From Streptomyces typhae (GTDB lineage: Bacteria > Actinomycetota > Actinomycetes > Streptomycetales > Streptomycetaceae): a stretch of 64,000 bases of DNA. A program made the translations under genes and the position numbers. The stretch spans positions 682,001 through 746,000 of the forward strand of contig NZ_WPNZ01000001.1 of the NCBI RefSeq assembly GCF_009755605.1, given 5' to 3'. The first letter of the stretch is position 1, and each line of letters starts with the position of its first letter. Shown piece after piece: positions 46,422-55,019 of this stretch. The notes under the pieces are model-generated. The model had not been told where the DNA came from and ran no database searches. It saw nothing but the letters and a program-made list of their open reading frames with translations.

Positions 46422-46478
46422 CGATCACAAGTCGATCACTCGGTCGATCATTCGTCGATGACACGGTTTGTCGATGTG
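46422..46478. promoter_or_regulatory. Iterated CGATCAC boxes upstream of the polyprenyl synthase
   Basis: CGATCAC at 46422 and 46433, CGATCAT at 46444, CGATGAC at 46456 and CGATGTG at 46472: direct repeats at steps of 11, 11, 12 and 16 bp, on one face of the helix for the first three. They start 23 bp before the GTG codon (46399) and probably overlap the promoter or leader. Confidence 0.6.
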
Positions 46479-47161
46479 TCGCTGCCATCACTCAAGTCAG
46501 CGTATCCGGTCGCCTTTCGATCACAGCCAGCGCCCGCCCGAGCAGAGGAGACCAGCCTGCCCGATAGACATGGAATGACCGAAATGGTGCACCATGGATG
46601 ATGTGCCCCACATGGCGGGAGTGATGCGCCCCTTCGGGCGGGCTCCCGGCCGGGCCGCCGGGCCGGTCCCGGGCCACCCGGTGGCGTGGCCGTCCCGTCG
46701 GGTCGAGCCACGTGCGCACCAGCCGCACCGCGCTGGGAAGCGGCGGCTCCGCGGCGGCTCCGCGGCGGTGGAACCGGAGGCGCCGGAACCCTCCCTCGAC
46801 GGCATCCGGCCAAGCCTCCGCGGCGGGCCGGTTTCCGGCCACGGTCCACATTCGGCACCCGGTCCGCACCTGGCATGCGGTCCACATCTGGCACCCGGTC
46901 CACACCTGGCATCCGGTCCGCACCCGGCACCCGTTCCACAACCAGCACCCACTCCACAATCAGCACACGAGCAGCGCGGGCCGTAAGGGCCGCACGAGCC
47001 GCACGAGCAGCGCGGGCCGCACGGGCCTGCGTACGCCCGCTCGGGCCCGCGGGGCGTACCCGTACGCGGCAGCGGGCTACGAGGCCGCCACGAGCCGCAA
47101 TCGGGCCATCCGCGAGCCGCACCCGGCCCGGCCGCACGCCGCACGCGCGGGACGGGTCGCG
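46479..47161. other. Gene-poor 0.7-kb region with 18-bp repeats
   Basis: No convincing gene. A plus-strand frame at 46594-46986 (130 codons, MDDVPHMAGVMRPFGRAP) has high third-position GC in its first half but no ribosome site, and its second half is the 18-bp repeat. It could be a small real gene but I would not rely on it. Other parts are simple GC repeats (GAGCCGCACGAGCAGCGCGGG, twice near 46970-47020). Confidence 0.4.
46836..46961. repeat. 18-bp tandem repeat, six to seven copies
   Basis: GGCACCCGGTCCGCACCT and variants at 46854, 46872, 46890, 46908, 46926 and 46944, with a degenerate copy before. The last two copies drift (CCGTTCCACAACC, CCACTCCACAATC). In the plus frame it would read APGPHL repeats. 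Confidence 0.88.
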
Positions 47162-47974
47162 TCACCGCGCCGCCAGCAGCCGCTCGAGGACCGCCGCGAT
47201 GCCGTCCTCCTCGTTCGACGCCGTCAACTCGTCCGCCACCGCCTTGAGTTCCTGATGAGCGTTGGCCATGGCCACACCGTGCGCGGCCCAGGCGAACATC
47301 GGGATGTCGTTCGGCATGTCCCCGAAGGCGATCGTCCGGGCGGCCCCGATCCCCATCCGCTCCGCCGCGAGCGCGAGACCGGTGGCCTTCGTCACCCCGC
47401 ACGGCTGGAGCTCGACGGTGCCGGGCCCGGACATCGTCACCGTCGCGAGGGACTCCACCGCGCCCCGGGCCACCGCCGCCAACTCGTCGTCCGCGAGTGC
47501 GGGGTGCCGCAGCAGGACCTTGCTGATCGGCTCCTCCCACAGCACGTCGCGCCGGGGCACCCGCACCGCGGGCAGCGTCGGGTGCGGCATCTCGTACCCG
47601 GGCTCGATCAGCGTCAGACCGTCGACGCCGTCCTGGTCGACCGCGGCGAAGACCTGCCCGACCTCGGCTTCGATCTTCCCCAGCGCGACCTCCGCGAGCT
47701 GCCGGTCCAGGGTCACCGACCACTCCATGCGGCCGGTCCCCGCGTCGTACAGCTGAGCCCCCTGTCCGCACACCGCGAGACCGTCGTAGTCGAGCTCTTC
47801 CAGGAGCGGGCGCACGCGGGGCGCGGGGCGTCCGGTCACGACGAGATGCCGTGCCCCGCCCTCGCGCGCGGCGGCCAACGCCCTGCGCGACCGGTCGGAA
47901 ACCGTGTCGTCGCAGCGCAGCAGGGTTCCGTCCAGGTCAGTGGCGATGAGGGCATATGCGAGAGGAGCGGCCAT
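47162..47974 (-). CDS. HAD-superfamily hydrolase, Cof/HAD-IIB type
   Basis: 270 residues. Motif I is ATDLDGTLL (nucleophile Asp13, acid Asp15). Motif II is VVTGRPAP, and motif IV is FGDMPNDIPMFAWA. A long insertion between motifs II and III forms the type-IIB cap. The conserved Lys is near GVTKATGLALAAERMG. The substrate is probably a sugar phosphate or flavin phosphate. ATG 47974 is selected over an upstream in-frame ATG because it directly starts MAAPLAYALIATDLDG, with GAGAGGAG upstream. Confidence 0.93.
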   Translation of the reverse strand: MAAPLAYALIATDLDGTLLRCDDTVSDRSRRALAAAREGGARHLVVTGRPAPRVRPLLEELDYDGLAVCGQGAQLYDAGTGRMEWSVTLDRQLAEVALGKIEAEVGQVFAAVDQDGVDGLTLIEPGYEMPHPTLPAVRVPRRDVLWEEPISKVLLRHPALADDELAAVARGAVESLATVTMSGPGTVELQPCGVTKATGLALAAERMGIGAARTIAFGDMPNDIPMFAWAAHGVAMANAHQELKAVADELTASNEEDGIAAVLERLLAAR

Positions 47975-48213
47975 GATCCGAAGAATACGGATCCGGGGCC
48001 GCACGGTAAGACGTGTGACAGGAGCTGTGACGGTTGGGGTGCGCCCGGCGCACTCCCGGCAGACAGCGGGTCGCGGTCCCGGTTGCGTACGGTGATGCGC
48101 GCCCGGGGCGCACGAGGGCGCCGCGCGTGCGGGCGCGCTCCCGTTTCACCGGATCGGGGCGGGCCGCGGGCGTCCTGGGCGGACGGGCCGCAGCGGACGG
48201 CGTGCACGCCGCC

Positions 48214-48321
48214 CTGAACTTCCCGCACGGGGAACCTCCCCTGAACTTCCAGCACGGGACGCCTCCCCTGAACTTCCCGCACGGGGCACCTCCCCTGAAC
48301 TCCCCGTACGGGACTACCTCG
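48214..48321. repeat. 27-bp tandem repeat, four copies
   Basis: CTGAACTTCCCGCACGGGG plus ACCTCCC recurs at 48214, 48241, 48268 and 48295 with exact 27-bp spacing. It ends at the stop of the questin-oxidase-like gene, within the 339-bp gap to the HAD gene (47975-48313). The multiple-of-three period would allow read-through as a KFRGG-type repeat if the upstream stop were lost. Confidence 0.9.
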
Positions 48322-49450
48322 CCGCAGCCCCGGCCACCGCCCCCGCACCCCCACCGTCCGCCAGCCGCGGGATCCGGCACTGCGCCGCGTACGCGGCCGC
48401 CGGATAGCGGGGGTCGGGGCGCAGCGCGTACTCGCGCAGACAGGCCTCCGTGAACTTGATGACGTGTTCGTCGCCGTGCTCGACGGTGCGCGCGCCGAGT
48501 TCGTGGAGAGGCGGCAGTTCGTCGGCCTCGGCCCGCCAGGCCGTCGTGCCCTCGTCCCCGCGGTCCGCGGTGAACGCGAGCAGGAAGGCCGACTGGACCT
48601 GCCACAACCGGGCGAGCGTCGGCTCGTACAACTCCCGGGGCAGGTGCGGCAGGACCAGACGCGCGGCGGCGGGCGCGGTGACGCCGTGCACGAGCGGGAC
48701 GGGGAAGACCTCGGGGTGCCCCAGGTAGACATCGGCGAACTGCAGCGTCATGTCGCTGAGCAGGCGCGCGGCCGGGTACGGCGCGAGCTGCCCCAACGAC
48801 TCGGTGTAGCCGGGGAGCCGGTCGAGGGCGTCGAGCCGGTCGCGGGCGACGGCCGGTCCGCGCGGGCCGTCCAGGGGCACACGGGGCAGCGCGGCGACGG
48901 CACCCGGCACGGCGTGCGGCCCGCGCAGGGCGGGGTCGCCGGGCAGCGCGTGGTAGCGCGCGGCCCAGTACGCGAGCCCCCTGCCCAGCTCGTCGCGCTG
49001 GAGCCGGGTCGCGGTGTCCCCGGCCGCGTCCAGTCCGCGCACCGCGTGCGCCGTCCGGATCAGGCCGTGCGTGAGACCGGCGAACAGACCGGGGAGCAGC
49101 CGCGGCCACCAGCGCGCGAGGACGTCGCGCCAGGGCGCGTCGTCGAGTTCGCGCGCGAACAGCCGCTCCCAGTCACCGGCCCTGCCGAAGTCCCCGAGGG
49201 CGGGCCGCCACGACGCCTCGTCGGCGGGGTCGAGGGCGAAGCGCGCGGCGGGGGGCTCGTGGTGATCGAGTGCGCGCCGGTAGCGGCGGGTCCAGTGGGC
49301 GACCTCGTCGCCGTGCCCGAGCACCGCGACGGCCTCGGCGCCCATCGGGCCGTGATTGGCGAGGTCGACGCCGGCTCCACGTTCGTAACCGAGGTCTTCG
49401 AGTCGTTCCAACGCGTCGTTGACGGCGTCGTGATAGCTGATCGAGGACAT
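48314..49450 (-). CDS. Questin oxidase-like protein (DUF4243)
   Basis: 378 residues. Family features are the early NHGPMGAEAVAVLGHGDEVAHWTRRYRRALD, LPGLFAGLTHGLIRTAHAVRGL, and a late HVIKFTEACLREY. The fungal relatives AflY and GedK perform Baeyer-Villiger-type oxygenation of anthraquinones without a known cofactor. The bacterial function is unknown. ATG 49450 has GAAGGTG upstream. It is divergent from a MarR gene across a promoter with a clear operator, so it is probably inducible. Confidence 0.88.
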   Translation of the reverse strand: MSSISYHDAVNDALERLEDLGYERGAGVDLANHGPMGAEAVAVLGHGDEVAHWTRRYRRALDHHEPPAARFALDPADEASWRPALGDFGRAGDWERLFARELDDAPWRDVLARWWPRLLPGLFAGLTHGLIRTAHAVRGLDAAGDTATRLQRDELGRGLAYWAARYHALPGDPALRGPHAVPGAVAALPRVPLDGPRGPAVARDRLDALDRLPGYTESLGQLAPYPAARLLSDMTLQFADVYLGHPEVFPVPLVHGVTAPAAARLVLPHLPRELYEPTLARLWQVQSAFLLAFTADRGDEGTTAWRAEADELPPLHELGARTVEHGDEHVIKFTEACLREYALRPDPRYPAAAYAAQCRIPRLADGGGAGAVAGAAAR

Positions 49451-49477
49451 GCCGCACACACCTTCCGTACGTTGCGT

Positions 49478-49610
49478 ACGCGCGTCCCGTGCGTACGTCC
49501 CGTACATGCGTCCCGTGCGTGCGTCCCGTACATGCCGACGGGACGTACGGGACACATGGGACGCACGGGACGCGTAGGACGCATGGGACGCGCAGGACAC
49601 ACATGAGACT
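49478..49610. repeat. GTCCCGTGCGT / GGGACGCACGG repeat field with internal inversion
   Basis: The left half repeats CGTCCCGTGCGT/CGTCCCGTACATG. From about 49550 the complementary words GGGACGTACGGGAC, ATGGGACGCACGGGACGC and AGGACGCATGGGACGC take over. The two halves can pair into a large imperfect hairpin of about 120 nt lying in the leader of the questin-oxidase-like gene. Confidence 0.8.
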
Positions 49611-49625
49611 TCGTAATCCAGAACA

Positions 49626-49641
49626 GTTTGGAACTCCAAAC
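49626..49641. promoter_or_regulatory. MarR-type operator GTTTGG-AACT-CCAAAC
   Basis: Perfect 6-bp arms around a 4-bp centre. It ends 16 bp before the MarR start codon, in the divergent promoter with the questin-oxidase-like gene. The AGTTTGGAACTCCAAACA pattern is usual for actinobacterial MarR autoregulators (from memory). Confidence 0.75.
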
Positions 49642-49657
49642 AAACTACACTCGCGGC

Positions 49658-50161
49658 ATGCAGAGCGCGCAAGAACCCGGGCCGCCGCCCGAACACCTCG
49701 GGAGCCCGACCGCCGACGAGATCCGAATCGTCGGGCTCGTGCCGCTCCTGGAGCCCTACTTCCGCGGAGCGGTGGTGAGCGAGCTGATGCCCGAGCGGCT
49801 GCGTACGGCGATGGAGAGCCAGGGCCTGACTCCGCGCCACGGCGCCGTGCTGCCGCAACTCCTCGCAGCCGACGCCCCGCTCACGGTCGGCGGCATCGCC
49901 GCCCGGCTACAGGTCTCCCTGCCCACCGCGAGCGAGCTGGTCGGCGGTCTGGCGCGGGCCGGGATCGTCACGCGCACCCCGGACGAGACCAATCGCCGCC
50001 GGGTCCTCGTGTCCCTCGTCGAGGAGTACCGCCCGCTGCTCGAATCGTTCGTCGTCCGCCGCGGCGAGCCGCTGCTGCGCGCGCTCGACGGGCTTCCCGC
50101 CGAGCACAGGGAGGGGTTCGTGGCGGGGCTCAGGGCGTGGGTGCGGGAGGTTCAGGGCTGA
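49658..50161 (+). CDS. MarR-family transcriptional regulator
   Basis: 167 residues. The winged helix is TPRHGAVLPQLLAADAPLTVGGIAARLQVSLPTASELVGGLARAGIVTRTPDETNRRRVLVSL, with the wing DETNRRR as the usual MarR D-x-R-x-R region. ATG 49658 follows the operator closely, giving a very short leader; no Shine-Dalgarno is obvious. It most likely represses itself and the divergent oxygenase-like gene in response to an aromatic ligand. Confidence 0.92.
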   Translation: MQSAQEPGPPPEHLGSPTADEIRIVGLVPLLEPYFRGAVVSELMPERLRTAMESQGLTPRHGAVLPQLLAADAPLTVGGIAARLQVSLPTASELVGGLARAGIVTRTPDETNRRRVLVSLVEEYRPLLESFVVRRGEPLLRALDGLPAEHREGFVAGLRAWVREVQG

Positions 50162-50386
50162 GGGGCCGGGCCTCGCCGGCCACCACGTCGTACGGAACCG
50201 TTCCCGCTCGGGACACGTCGCAAAGAGGCACGGGGGGATCCCTCTGCGGGAGGGCTTCTCCCCGGCGGGGTCCCTCTCCCCGGCGGAGCCCCTGCCCAGC
50301 GGACAGGCCTCCGTCCGGTACCCGTCACCCGGCACGCGTCCGCGTATCCGCGCGCCTCCGCACATCACCCGGCCCGAAGGATCGAC

Positions 50387-50740
50387 ATGGCACTCCGCCA
50401 GGACCGCAAGCTCGCCCTCACCTCCGCGATCGCCGCCGCGCTCCTCACGGCGACCCTCGCCTGGCAGGCGTCGGCCGCGGACACCGGCGGGAACGGCTCG
50501 TCGCATCCGCGGACGGGGGCCACCTCCGCGTCGCCGGACACCGGGCGGGGCGGCGACGCCGAGCGCGACGCCGGGGCCGGGTCTGCCGACGCCCCCGGGC
50601 GTGGCAGTCACGCCGGGAGTGACAGTGCGGCCGGGAACGGCAGTCCCGCCGGGCGCGGCGGGTCGTCCGCCGCCGGGTACTGGACGCCCGAGCGCATGCG
50701 CGAGGCACGTCCCGCACCGATGCCGGTCCTCGACCGCTGA
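50387..50740 (+). CDS. Orphan secreted peptide with serine-protease-propeptide-like end
   Basis: 117 residues. A signal peptide (LALTSAIAAALLTATLAWQASAA, cleavage near 31) is followed by 60 residues of Gly/Ser/Asp low complexity. The C-terminus GYWTPERMREARPAPMPVL is the motif normally found just before the mature domain of streptomycete trypsin-like secreted proteases (from memory). No protease domain follows: the next 100 bp are C-rich repeats and then a convergent gene. It could be a remnant of a protease gene or an independent small secreted protein. Confidence 0.7.
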   Translation: MALRQDRKLALTSAIAAALLTATLAWQASAADTGGNGSSHPRTGATSASPDTGRGGDAERDAGAGSADAPGRGSHAGSDSAAGNGSPAGRGGSSAAGYWTPERMREARPAPMPVLDR

Positions 50741-50819
50741 CCCTGCGCGGGCGGGCTCCCTCCGTTCCCCCTCGGGACCCTTCGTTCCCCCTCGGGACCC
50801 TCAGGCCCCTCCGTCCCCC

Positions 50820-50841
50820 CTGGGGACCCTCGGGTCCCCAG
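50820..50841. terminator. Bidirectional hairpin between convergent genes
   Basis: CTGGGGACCC TC GGGTCCCCAG, 10-bp arms with effectively a 4-nt loop, preceded by three CCCTCGGGACCC direct repeats. It lies 5 bp from the flavoprotein stop. Confidence 0.7.
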
Positions 50842-50846
50842 GCTCC

Positions 50847-52079
50847 TCAGGCCCCGTACGCCGCGGCCACGTGCCCCGCGAGCCGCGGTGACGCGAACTC
50901 CGTACCGCACACGAACCGCATCAGCGGGCCGTACGACGATCCGGCCAGCATGCCCGTGAAGTACAGGCCGGGCACCGAAGAGGCGTAGCCCGCGCCCAGC
51001 TTGGGCGTGCCGCGGCTGACGGCGAGCCGGGCGCGCAGGGCGTGACCGAGGAAGCTGAGGGCGGCGAGGTCGACGCGGTACCCCGTCGCGGCGACGACGT
51101 GGTCGGCGGCGAGTATCTGAGGGCGGCGGCCCAGGGTCTCGACGGTGAGGACCGGGCGGCCCCCGCGCGTCTCGGCCGTGACGACGCGCCGCACCTCGCG
51201 GGTCTCGACCTTCCCCTCGTACCGCTCCTGGAGCCACCAGGCCCCGAGCGGGCCGAGGACGCGGCGGGTGAGGAAGTGCCGGGCCGCGGTGGGCAGATGG
51301 CGGTAGCCCTGGACGTGATAGCTCAGCACGTACAGCGACCAGGCGCGGCCGAAGGGCGACTCCGGGCGCAGCCTGGGCTGTTTCCACGGCGGCTCGCCGA
51401 ACGCCACGGAGCCCCGGCCCCGGGCGACGATCCGCACGCGTGCGCCGGCCTCCGCGGCGAGCACCGCGGTCTCCAGGGCGGACTGTCCCGCGCCGACGAC
51501 GAGCAGTTCGCAGCCCGCGTACCGGGTGAGGTCGTGGTGCTGCGCGCTGTGCGACATGGGGCCCGCGGGCGAGGGCCCGTCCGGCACGGCCGCGGCCAGC
51601 TCGGCCGGCAGCCGTTCCAGGCCGGACAGGCCGGTGGCGACGACGACGGCGCGGGCCGTGAACTGCTCCCCGGAGTCCAGCTTCAGCTCGAACCCCCCGC
51701 CGGGACGCTGGTCGACGGACACCACCCGCACCTGCTCCAGGTCGGGTACGAGCTTCTCCTGGAACCACTGCCCGTACCCGACGAACGTCTCGACCGGAAT
51801 GATGTCCTCGTCCGTGATCAGCCGCGGCAGGCCCGCGGCGGCGCAGTAGTCGACGAGAGTGTGGCCGGGCTGCGGCGCGTCGATGTTCGACGCCACGGGC
51901 GTCGACTTCAGAAGCATGCCCGCGGGCATGTGCTCCCGCCAGCTCACCATGGGCTCACCGAACACCCGCACCGGCAGGCCCCGGGCCCGCAGGTGCGCGG
52001 CGGTGGACAGGCCGTACGGCCCTGCCCCTATGACAGCTATGGGACTGCTGACGGCCGTTGGCCGGTTCGGTTGATGCAC
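50847..52079 (-). CDS. FAD/NAD(P)-binding oxidoreductase (flavin monooxygenase-like)
   Basis: 410 residues. The FAD Rossmann motif is VIGAGPYGLSTAAHLRARG near the N-terminus. The second, NAD(P)-binding, motif is LLVVGAGQSALETAVLAAEAGARVRIVARG. ATG-type VVVATGLSG and HVVAATGYRVDLAAL are the ATG motifs of class B monooxygenases, but the Baeyer-Villiger fingerprint FxGxxxHxxxW is not intact (GPMSHSAQHHD). The GTG start at 52079 has GGAGGG 6 nt upstream; a longer frame to 52121 does not. It follows the ATP-grasp gene by 51 bp on the same strand, suggesting a two-gene operon. Confidence 0.88.
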   Translation of the reverse strand: MHQPNRPTAVSSPIAVIGAGPYGLSTAAHLRARGLPVRVFGEPMVSWREHMPAGMLLKSTPVASNIDAPQPGHTLVDYCAAAGLPRLITDEDIIPVETFVGYGQWFQEKLVPDLEQVRVVSVDQRPGGGFELKLDSGEQFTARAVVVATGLSGLERLPAELAAAVPDGPSPAGPMSHSAQHHDLTRYAGCELLVVGAGQSALETAVLAAEAGARVRIVARGRGSVAFGEPPWKQPRLRPESPFGRAWSLYVLSYHVQGYRHLPTAARHFLTRRVLGPLGAWWLQERYEGKVETREVRRVVTAETRGGRPVLTVETLGRRPQILAADHVVAATGYRVDLAALSFLGHALRARLAVSRGTPKLGAGYASSVPGLYFTGMLAGSSYGPLMRFVCGTEFASPRLAGHVAAAYGA

Positions 52080-52130
52080 GAAGTCCCTCCCCAGGACGTC
52101 GTGTGCGCCGTGCCGTCGCACGCCGCACCG

Positions 52131-53405
52131 TCACTTCGTGGTCGTGCCGCCGCGGCGGCTGGTCCGCCACAGCTGGATCAGATGCCTGGCGCCCGGCCGG
52201 ACGAACCGCGCGAGCATGGTGAAGAACGGCATCATGTCGTCCCTGGCGAGCCAGGCGAGTTCCGTGCCCGTGGCGCGGGCCGGGGCGTGCGGGGTCACAT
52301 AGCCGCTGCGCCGGTAGGCGAGATACGCGGGCAGGTCTATGTTCTCCACGACGTACCGGTGGCCCGCGCGCTGTTCGCCCTCGGGGACGTCGCGACCGGT
52401 CAGATGCAGATGCATCGCACGGACGACGTCGATTCCCGCCTCGCTCTCGAAGAGGCGGAACTGGGCTCCCACGCGGGGGTTGAAGTCGAGCAGTTTGTAC
52501 TGGCCGTCGCGGCGGTCGAAGCGCAGGTCCAGGTCGATGATGCCGGTGAAGCCGATCTCTTTGACGAAACGTGCGGCGAGGTCGGCGAGTTCCGGGTTGT
52601 CGACCACGTACGCGTTCGCCGTCATGCCCGCGTGCGGTGGCCAGGAACGGACCTTCACACCGGTGAAGAGGGCCAGCGGGGCGGAGTTCTCGTCGAAGTA
52701 GGCGTGGACGACCCAGTCCTCCGCCTGCTCCCGCGGCAGATACTCCTGAAGGATCACGCCGGGCCGCTCACCCCAGTCGCGGGCCAGTTCCAGGAGCCCT
52801 TCGCGCGTGTTGATACGCGTGGTGCCGGCGACCGCGGGCCGTTCGCGGCGCTGGAACGCCTCCCGGTTCTTGGCCACGACCGGGAACCTCGCCGTGAAGG
52901 CGAACTTCTCCACCTCGTTCCGGCTCTGCGGGCACACCGAATCGGGCGAGGCGAGGCCGTGCTCCGCGCACAGTTCGTGCAGGCCCTGCTTGCTGGCGAG
53001 ACGGCGCGGCAGCGCGGGCGCGACCCGCGGGAACAAGAACCCGCCGAAATCCGCGCCCGCGAGCTCCTCCTGGTGCTCGGCGATCAGCACCGCCGCTTCC
53101 TCGTCCGTCGGTATCAGCACGGTCGGCCTGCCGATCCGCCGACCGATCCGCAGCAGTCCCGCCACCAGGCGCGCGGGCTCCTCGGTGCCCGTGGTCGGCC
53201 ACGGGAACGCCCGCGTCAGATAGCGCGACGCCGCCGCCGGGGTGTGCCGGTCCTCCGTGATGGCACACATGGGGACGCCGAGGCGCCCCAGGCTGCGGAT
53301 CGCTCCGACGCCGCCGTGGTGCAGTGGATAGTCGCCGAACTTCACTATGAGTCCGGGTACTCCGCGGTCCGGGCCCAAGCCCGCGCCACCCCTGGAACCG
53401 GTCAC
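52131..53405 (-). CDS. ATP-grasp ligase (carboxylate-amine ligase-like)
   Basis: 424 residues. An N-terminal Rossmann-like part (LIVKFGDYPLHHGGVGAIRSLGRLGVPMCAITED) is followed by the ATP-grasp fold: FPVVAKNREAF (ATP Lys), VILQEYLP, and GIIDLDLRFDRRDGQYKLLDFNPRVGAQF (metal-binding Asp/Asn). Such enzymes join a carboxylate to an amine or thiol through an acyl phosphate. The C-terminal 100 residues (VENIDLPAYLAYRRSGY ... HLIQLWRTSRR) look membrane-associated. With the downstream flavoprotein it may make or modify a small amide metabolite. Confidence 0.88.
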   Translation of the reverse strand: MTGSRGGAGLGPDRGVPGLIVKFGDYPLHHGGVGAIRSLGRLGVPMCAITEDRHTPAAASRYLTRAFPWPTTGTEEPARLVAGLLRIGRRIGRPTVLIPTDEEAAVLIAEHQEELAGADFGGFLFPRVAPALPRRLASKQGLHELCAEHGLASPDSVCPQSRNEVEKFAFTARFPVVAKNREAFQRRERPAVAGTTRINTREGLLELARDWGERPGVILQEYLPREQAEDWVVHAYFDENSAPLALFTGVKVRSWPPHAGMTANAYVVDNPELADLAARFVKEIGFTGIIDLDLRFDRRDGQYKLLDFNPRVGAQFRLFESEAGIDVVRAMHLHLTGRDVPEGEQRAGHRYVVENIDLPAYLAYRRSGYVTPHAPARATGTELAWLARDDMMPFFTMLARFVRPGARHLIQLWRTSRRGGTTTK

Positions 53406-53597
53406 GGATCCCCCCAGGCGTCCCCTGCGAATCGACCCGGACCACCCCCTGTCCGCGTCCCCCCATGGAAGCTAGGCAGGAATGGGCAGTTCCACTCGCA
53501 CTTTATCCGGACATTACGAACTCTTTAGACACTGCCCGAACCGCGGCTTCCCACGTAACGTGTGGGGCACTCAGATTGGAAAGCGAGGCAGGCACGC

Positions 53598-54977
<1,380 letters not shown>

Positions 54978-54990
54978 GGCGCCCCGGGAG

Positions 54991-55019
54991 GGCCTCGCGG
55001 GGGGCGACCCCGCGAGGCC
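54991..55019. terminator. Terminator between convergent fahA and recQ
   Basis: GGCCTCGCGGGG and CCCCGCGAGGCC, a perfect 12-bp stem with a GGCGA loop. It ends at the recQ stop codon and can work for both genes. Confidence 0.8.

Noticed and set aside
46594..46986. Small plus-strand gene of 130 codons
   Set aside because: No ribosome site, no recognisable family, and half of it is the 18-bp tandem array. It is mentioned within the region entry but not called as a gene.
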